Shown here in pieces: positions 6,971 to 10,363 of a stretch of 10,363 bases of DNA; the stretch's first letter is position 1; each line of letters begins with the position of its first letter. The position numbers and the translations under genes were made by a program. The notes beneath the pieces are model-generated. The model did no database searches. It saw only the letters and a program-made list of their open reading frames with translations, and was not told the origin of the DNA. The stretch is taken from positions 1 through 10,363 of the forward strand of contig CAZOBJ010000105.1 in NCBI GenBank assembly GCA_964577825.1. Direction: 5' to 3'. Source of the DNA: CAZOBJ01 sp964577825. Its GTDB lineage: Bacteria > Planctomycetota > SZUA-567 > JAFGNG01.

Positions 6971-6997
6971 TTGACAACTCCGCCGCGCCGGTACAAT
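6971..6997 (+). promoter_or_regulatory. Sigma-70-type promoter for the GH28-like gene
   Basis: A perfect TTGACA (6971-6976) is followed by TACAAT (6992-6997), five of six matches to TATAAT. The spacer is 15 bases, two shorter than ideal, which would weaken or make conditional the activity. Predicted transcription begins near 7004, leaving a leader of about 40 bases with the ribosome site. Confidence 0.5.
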
Positions 6998-7042
6998 GGC
7001 GCGCGATTCGACACTACGGCCCGCACACGGAGAGGACTGCAT

Positions 7043-8467
7043 ATGCCCAGCACCGCCAATGTGCGCGACTACGGAGCCCGCGGCGCGGCCGTGAAGCGCG
7101 GCCGAGTGCGGCTGACCACGGACGGCTACCGCGACTACCGGTACCAGCGCGGCATCGAGTTCGACGTGTACGGCGCACAAGGCGACGCGCTCGACTCGCC
7201 GGGCATCCAGCAAGCGATCGACGCGGTGGCGCAGGCCGGCGGGGGCACGGTGTACGTGCCGCCGGGCGCGTACCTCATCGCCCCGATCCGGCTGCGAGAC
7301 AACGTCCGCCTGCACCTGGAGGCGGGCGCCGTGCTCTATGGCACCACCGACCTGGAGCACTACCGCGACCCCGCCGCCCCCGCGGCGGACACGCTCGCCG
7401 AGCGCCGCGCCGCGCCCACGGACGGAGACAGCGTCTTCCGCCGCCTGATCTCGGCCGTGGACGCGGTCAACGTCTCTCTCACGGGAGCGGGCGAAATCAA
7501 TGCGCAGTCGCCCGCGTTCTTCGTGCCGCACCTGAACGCGGATCTGAAGACCCCCCTGCGCCGGCCCCGCGAGATGCTCCTGTTCCGCAACTGCCGCAAC
7601 CTGGCCCTGCGCGACGTCACGATCCGCAACAGCGTCAACTGGACCCTGCACCTGCTCGAGTGCGACGGCGTGCTGGTGGACGGCGTAAAGATGCACCACT
7701 TCGACGGTCCCAACGCGGACGGCATCGACGTGAGCGCGTGCTCGAACGTCACCATCTCCAACTGCCGGCTGTGGGTGACCGACGACGCCATCTGCCTGAA
7801 GAACCTCGCGCCCGAGGTCACCATGCGCAACATCGCGGTCACGAACTGCGTCATCCGCACCCTGTGCAACGCGGTGAAGATCGGCACCGAGACCGTGGGC
7901 GACGTGGAGAACGTGGTGGTGGGTAACCTCGTCGTGCACAGCCCCGAGGGCGACGTGCGCGCGCCGCCGTGCGGGGTGCACCTCTCCAGCATGGACGGCG
8001 GGCACATCCGCCGGATCCTCATCCACGACCTCGTGCTGGAGCGGTGCCAGTGTCCGGTGTTCCTGTGCCAGGGCAAGCGGACCAAGCTCCAGGCCGCGGT
8101 GCGCGAGCCGCGGGCCGGGTCCATCGCCGACGTGACCGTGGCGAACGTAACCGCCGAGGGCGCGGCGCGCCCGTGCTTTGTCAACGGGCTCGCCGAAAGC
8201 CCGATCCGTAACGTCCTGATCCGCGACCTCGCGTTCACTTCGCCGCGCATGCCCGCCGGCCCCGTGGCGTCCAGGGACCTGCCCGAGGACCCGGAGGCCT
8301 ACCCGCACGACCACCGGTTCGGCCCGCTGCCCGCGTACCTTCTGTACTGCCGACACGCGGAGCACGTGCGCGTGCGGAACGCGAGCGTGTGGCCCAGACC
8401 CACGCTCCAGCGCGAACCGGTCGTGTTCGCCGACTGCCGCAACTGCTCGGCCACCACGGACCTGTAA
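7043..8467 (+). CDS. GH28-like right-handed beta-helix protein (polygalacturonase relative)
   Basis: The 474-residue protein opens with the pectate_lyase_3/GH28 entry motif NVRDYGARG (6-14), then a second partial copy FDVYGAQGDALDSPGIQQAID (40-60, two segments). Helix rungs follow: AGGGTVYVPPGAYLIAPIRL, the NADGID motif (224-229) and TDDAICLK (246-253). These correspond to the NTD and DD catalytic motifs of GH28, with Asp226, Asp247 and Asp248. The GHG histidine position is LCN (274-276), and the later R-I-K position reads HLS (313-315), so activity on polygalacturonate is doubtful. No signal peptide is seen. ATG 7043 is chosen over an upstream in-frame ATG at 6971 because GGAGAGGA precedes it and 6971 coincides with the -35 box. 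Its context with GH88 suggests uronate-containing oligosaccharides as substrate, as inference. Confidence 0.85.
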   Translation: MPSTANVRDYGARGAAVKRGRVRLTTDGYRDYRYQRGIEFDVYGAQGDALDSPGIQQAIDAVAQAGGGTVYVPPGAYLIAPIRLRDNVRLHLEAGAVLYGTTDLEHYRDPAAPAADTLAERRAAPTDGDSVFRRLISAVDAVNVSLTGAGEINAQSPAFFVPHLNADLKTPLRRPREMLLFRNCRNLALRDVTIRNSVNWTLHLLECDGVLVDGVKMHHFDGPNADGIDVSACSNVTISNCRLWVTDDAICLKNLAPEVTMRNIAVTNCVIRTLCNAVKIGTETVGDVENVVVGNLVVHSPEGDVRAPPCGVHLSSMDGGHIRRILIHDLVLERCQCPVFLCQGKRTKLQAAVREPRAGSIADVTVANVTAEGAARPCFVNGLAESPIRNVLIRDLAFTSPRMPAGPVASRDLPEDPEAYPHDHRFGPLPAYLLYCRHAEHVRVRNASVWPRPTLQREPVVFADCRNCSATTDL

Positions 8468-8567
8468 GGCCAACGCGAGCCGGCACCTCTGCGGCGCGAA
8501 CAGGCCCCGAACCCGGCGCCGAGGCCCTCCGCTCCCCTCGCCTGTCGCGCAATCGGCGGGCGCGGAC

Positions 8568-8596
8568 TTGCAAACGCGCCTCGCGGCGACCATAAT
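8568..8596 (+). promoter_or_regulatory. Sigma-70-type promoter for the Gfo/Idh gene
   Basis: TTGCAA (8568-8573) and CATAAT (8591-8596) are separated by an ideal 17 bases. Each box has one or two mismatches from consensus. It lies 100 bases after the GH28-like stop and 75 before the Gfo/Idh start, which suggests the oxidoreductase can be transcribed separately from its upstream neighbour. Confidence 0.5.
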
Positions 8597-8605
8597 GCGC
8601 GCTTC

Positions 8606-8630
8606 GGCCGGCCGCGGCGTCGCGCCGGCC
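8606..8630. repeat. Inverted repeat GGCCGGC-N11-GCCGGCC at the 5' end of the Gfo/Idh leader
   Basis: Perfect 7-base arms at 8606-8612 and 8624-8630 begin about 10 bases after the -10 box, so they fall right at the predicted start of the transcript. It may be an operator or a 5' stem-loop protecting or regulating the mRNA. The arms are pure G/C, so chance occurrence is not negligible. Confidence 0.35.
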
Positions 8631-8671
8631 CGACCGACGAACCGACAGGCACAGGACCGCAGGAGGACGAC

Positions 8672-9760
8672 ATGGGCAAGACGCGCATGGGCTTTATCGG
8701 GGTCGGACTGCGCGGGGCCGGACAGGCCCGCCGCGTGGCCGAAACCTTCGCCGACCGGGCCGAGGTGGTCGCGCTCGCGGACGTGAACGAAGAGAACCTG
8801 CGCCGATGCGCGCAGAGCCTGCCCGGCGCCGAGCCGGACGCGTACGCCCACTGGAGCAAGGTGCTCGAACGCGACGACGTGGACGCGGTGTGCATCTCCA
8901 CGCCGCAGTACACGCACGAGGAGATTACGCTCGCGGCCTTTGACGCGGGCAAGCACGTGTACTGCGAAAAGCCCCTGGCCCTGACCGTGGCCGCGTGCGA
9001 CCGGATGATCGACGCGAGCCGCAAGGCGGGCAAGGTGTTCGTGGTGGGCCAGCAGATGCGCTACCACGCCCACCTCAACCGCATGAGCGAGCTCGTGGAC
9101 CGGGACCTCATAGGAACGCCGCAGCTCGCCTGGCTCAAGGAGTTCCGCAACCCCTTCCCCCACAACATGGTGTGGGCCTTCGACAAGACGAAGTCGGGCG
9201 GCGGCATCGTGGAGAAGTCGTGCCACCACTTCGACGTGTTCTCCTGGATGCTGCGCGCGCCCGCGGTGCGGGTCCTGGCCTCGGGCGGGCAGGCCGTGCA
9301 CAAGCAGATCTTCGGCGTGCAAAGCGACATCGTGGACCACGCCTGGGTCACGGTCGAGCACGAGCACGGCCGCAAGGCGATGCTGGGCCTGTGCTTCTTC
9401 GCCGGGCTGCCGCACACGCACGAGGGCGGGTCCGGCACCCACATGCGCGACATCGGCCTGGTGGGCGACAAGGGCATGGTCACGACCGAAGGCTTCCACC
9501 AGGGCCGCAACCTGGAGGTCCACTTCAGCGACCGGCCCGACGTCGTGCGCATCGACGTGCCCGAGCCCAAGCGCCCGGGCAAGGGCCTGTTCGAGCGCGG
9601 GGGCAACTTCGGCATCTGGACGGACTTCTTCAACTGCGTGGACCGGGGCGGCGAGCCCATTGCGGACGGCCGGGTCGGCCGCGATGCCCTGGCCGTGGCC
9701 CTGGCCGCCGAGCGCGCCATCGAGACCGGCCGGCCCGTGCTCGTCAGCGACGTGGCGTAG
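8672..9760 (+). CDS. Gfo/Idh/MocA family NAD(P)-dependent oxidoreductase
   Basis: The 362-residue protein has typical length for this family of sugar and cyclitol dehydrogenases. The N-terminal Rossmann domain has FIGVGLRGAG (8-17) with GxGxxG, an acidic strand end (LADVNEENL) and the signature CEKPLAL (98-104), whose Lys100 is the conserved catalytic or substrate-binding lysine. The C-terminal beta-sheet domain starts near 130 and carries SGGGIVEKSCHHFDVFSWML (175-194), with the conserved histidine and aspartate of the active site. No Tat or Sec signal is present, unlike many secreted family members, so it is cytoplasmic. ATG 8672 follows a strong AGGAGG five bases away. Neighbouring GH28-like and GH88 genes suggest oxidation of a released sugar or uronate, but the substrate cannot be read from the sequence. 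It ends nine bases from the convergent MBL-fold remnant. Confidence 0.92.
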   Translation: MGKTRMGFIGVGLRGAGQARRVAETFADRAEVVALADVNEENLRRCAQSLPGAEPDAYAHWSKVLERDDVDAVCISTPQYTHEEITLAAFDAGKHVYCEKPLALTVAACDRMIDASRKAGKVFVVGQQMRYHAHLNRMSELVDRDLIGTPQLAWLKEFRNPFPHNMVWAFDKTKSGGGIVEKSCHHFDVFSWMLRAPAVRVLASGGQAVHKQIFGVQSDIVDHAWVTVEHEHGRKAMLGLCFFAGLPHTHEGGSGTHMRDIGLVGDKGMVTTEGFHQGRNLEVHFSDRPDVVRIDVPEPKRPGKGLFERGGNFGIWTDFFNCVDRGGEPIADGRVGRDALAVALAAERAIETGRPVLVSDVA

Positions 9761-9769
9761 GGGAGCAGG

Positions 9770-10312
9770 CTAGCGGGCGGTTACTTGCCCCTCGCGGCCC
9801 GAGAACGCCAGCCGGGTGCCCACGCACGCGGGGACGTAGCGCTCGCCGAAGCGCTCGCGGAACAGCTCGCGCGTCTCGTCTCCGGAGCAGTGGCAGGGGG
9901 CGGCGCGCTCCACGCCCAGGGCCTGGAACCGGTCGATGACCGCCCGGATGCGCGCCGGGGGCGCGCCGCCCATGTGAAAGCCGCCGAGCACCAGGTGCAG
10001 GGGCTCGCCCACGACCTCGGTGGCGCGCGCGGCCATCTCGGCAATGCCCGGATGCGCGCACCCGGTGACGAGCACCCAGCCCTGCGGGGTCTGCACGCAC
10101 AGGCCGTGCTCCTCGATATGGCCCTGGCCCAGGGTGCCCGTGGTCCGCGCACACGGGCGTGGGGTCGGCGGCCGTGACGGACTCGGCCCCGAGCTCCCGG
10201 ACCCGCGCATGGAACGACGCGGGGAACCCGGCCGGCATGACCACCGGCACCCCGCCGCGCGCGCGCAGAAACGCCTCCAGGCCGCCCGTGTGGTCGCCGT
10301 GGATGTGGCTTA
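9770..10312 (-). pseudogene. Broken metallo-beta-lactamase-fold hydrolase gene (frameshifted, 5'-truncated)
   Basis: Two minus-strand frames together carry one MBL-fold protein. The upstream frame (to about 10150) shows LSHIHGDHTGGLEAFL, the H-x-H-x-D-H metal motif. The downstream frame (from about 10160 to the stop at 9770-9772) starts ARTTGTLGQGHIEEHGLCVQ and continues with VTGCAHPGIAEMA, LVLGGFHMGG and APCHCSGDETRELF. These are typical of the MBL subgroup related to dihydropterin-6-yl-methyl aminobenzene phosphate synthases. The frames join between 10145 and 10170, where one extra base or two missing bases would explain the shift. About 180 codons remain, and the usual 70-90 residues before the metal motif are absent, cut by an AT-rich sequence with an in-frame TGA. 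A sequencing or assembly error could cause either defect. Confidence 0.75.
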
Positions 10313-10322
10313 GAGCCTCTAA
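10310..10322. repeat. Perfect 13-base palindrome at the MBL truncation point
   Basis: TTAGAG-C-CTCTAA is perfectly symmetric. It lies exactly where GC-rich coding sequence of the MBL gene changes to AT-rich sequence. It fits a junction between target DNA and a mobile-element end, or an assembly join. Confidence 0.5.
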
Positions 10323-10363
10323 CAAAAAGGAGAATTGCCCTCAACTTGTACCGTATGGCGCGT
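10313..10363. mobile_element. Possible insertion-sequence end truncating the MBL gene (partial, unidentified)
   Basis: The last 51 bases, starting GAGCCTCTAACAAAAAGG, are far richer in A and T than the rest of the window and break the MBL reading frame. Elements of the IS5 family often begin with GAG and insert at TNA trinucleotides. Here TTA (10310-10312) immediately precedes GAG. Only one end and no transposase is visible, so this is inference. An assembly chimera is the main alternative. Confidence 0.3.

Noticed and set aside
6971..7042. Upstream in-frame start for the GH28-like gene at 6971
   Set aside because: That codon overlaps the predicted -35 box and the extension has no signal peptide or homology. 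ATG 7043 follows GGAGAGGA.
6929..9523. Long minus-strand open frame (about 864 codons) opposite the GH28-like and Gfo/Idh genes
   Set aside because: It has no ribosome site or domain signal and spans two real genes and their promoters on the other strand. It is a codon-bias shadow.
10151..10344. Third-frame minus-strand ORF starting at a TTG near 10344
   Set aside because: It has an Arg/Pro/Ala-rich translation with no motif and competes with the frames carrying the MBL metal-binding residues.

Overview
The window is GC-rich throughout, by eye roughly two thirds G+C, with dense bacterial-type genes, short gaps and purine-rich Shine-Dalgarno sites. Family content (type I GAPDH, a long-form Lon-like protease, Hsp20, a GH88 hydrolase, a GH28-like beta-helix protein, Gfo/Idh and SDR oxidoreductases) suggests a free-living bacterium with saccharide-degrading capacity. 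The sequence alone does not fix the phylum. No phage, CRISPR, tRNA or rRNA signal was seen.

Positions 1-1117: the 3' end of a plus-strand gene, probably an extended-SDR epimerase/dehydratase, meets a convergent minus-strand glyceraldehyde-3-phosphate dehydrogenase. Positions 1223-4213: a minus-strand pair, hsp20 then a Lon-like ATP-dependent protease, lies upstream of gap. The three genes are co-directional with gaps of 63 and 105 bases and could be co-transcribed. The 324-base gap 4214-4537 has no gene. It holds an AT-richer patch with a sigma-54-like -24/-12 element pointing at hsp20, plus several dyads.

Positions 4538-9760 form a divergent carbohydrate locus. To the left on the minus strand run a GH88 unsaturated glucuronyl hydrolase, an SDR overlapping it by 14 bases, and a small CMD/AhpD-fold protein that has lost its usual cysteines. 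To the right on the plus strand are a GH28-like beta-helix protein and a Gfo/Idh/MocA oxidoreductase, each with its own promoter-like sequence. None of the enzymes has a signal peptide, so the cluster looks like intracellular processing of imported uronate-containing oligosaccharides. No transporter, polysaccharide lyase or regulator gene is in view.

Positions 9770-10363: a minus-strand metallo-beta-lactamase-fold gene is broken twice. It has a frameshift near 10150 and an abrupt 5' truncation near 10312, where the sequence changes to an AT-rich stretch starting in a perfect 13-base palindrome. The latter looks like the edge of an insertion element, or an assembly join. I found no wholly new multi-gene system. 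The most unusual items are the GH28-like protein lacking most polygalacturonase catalytic residues, the cysteine-less CMD protein, the sigma-54-like element before hsp20, and the 10310 junction.
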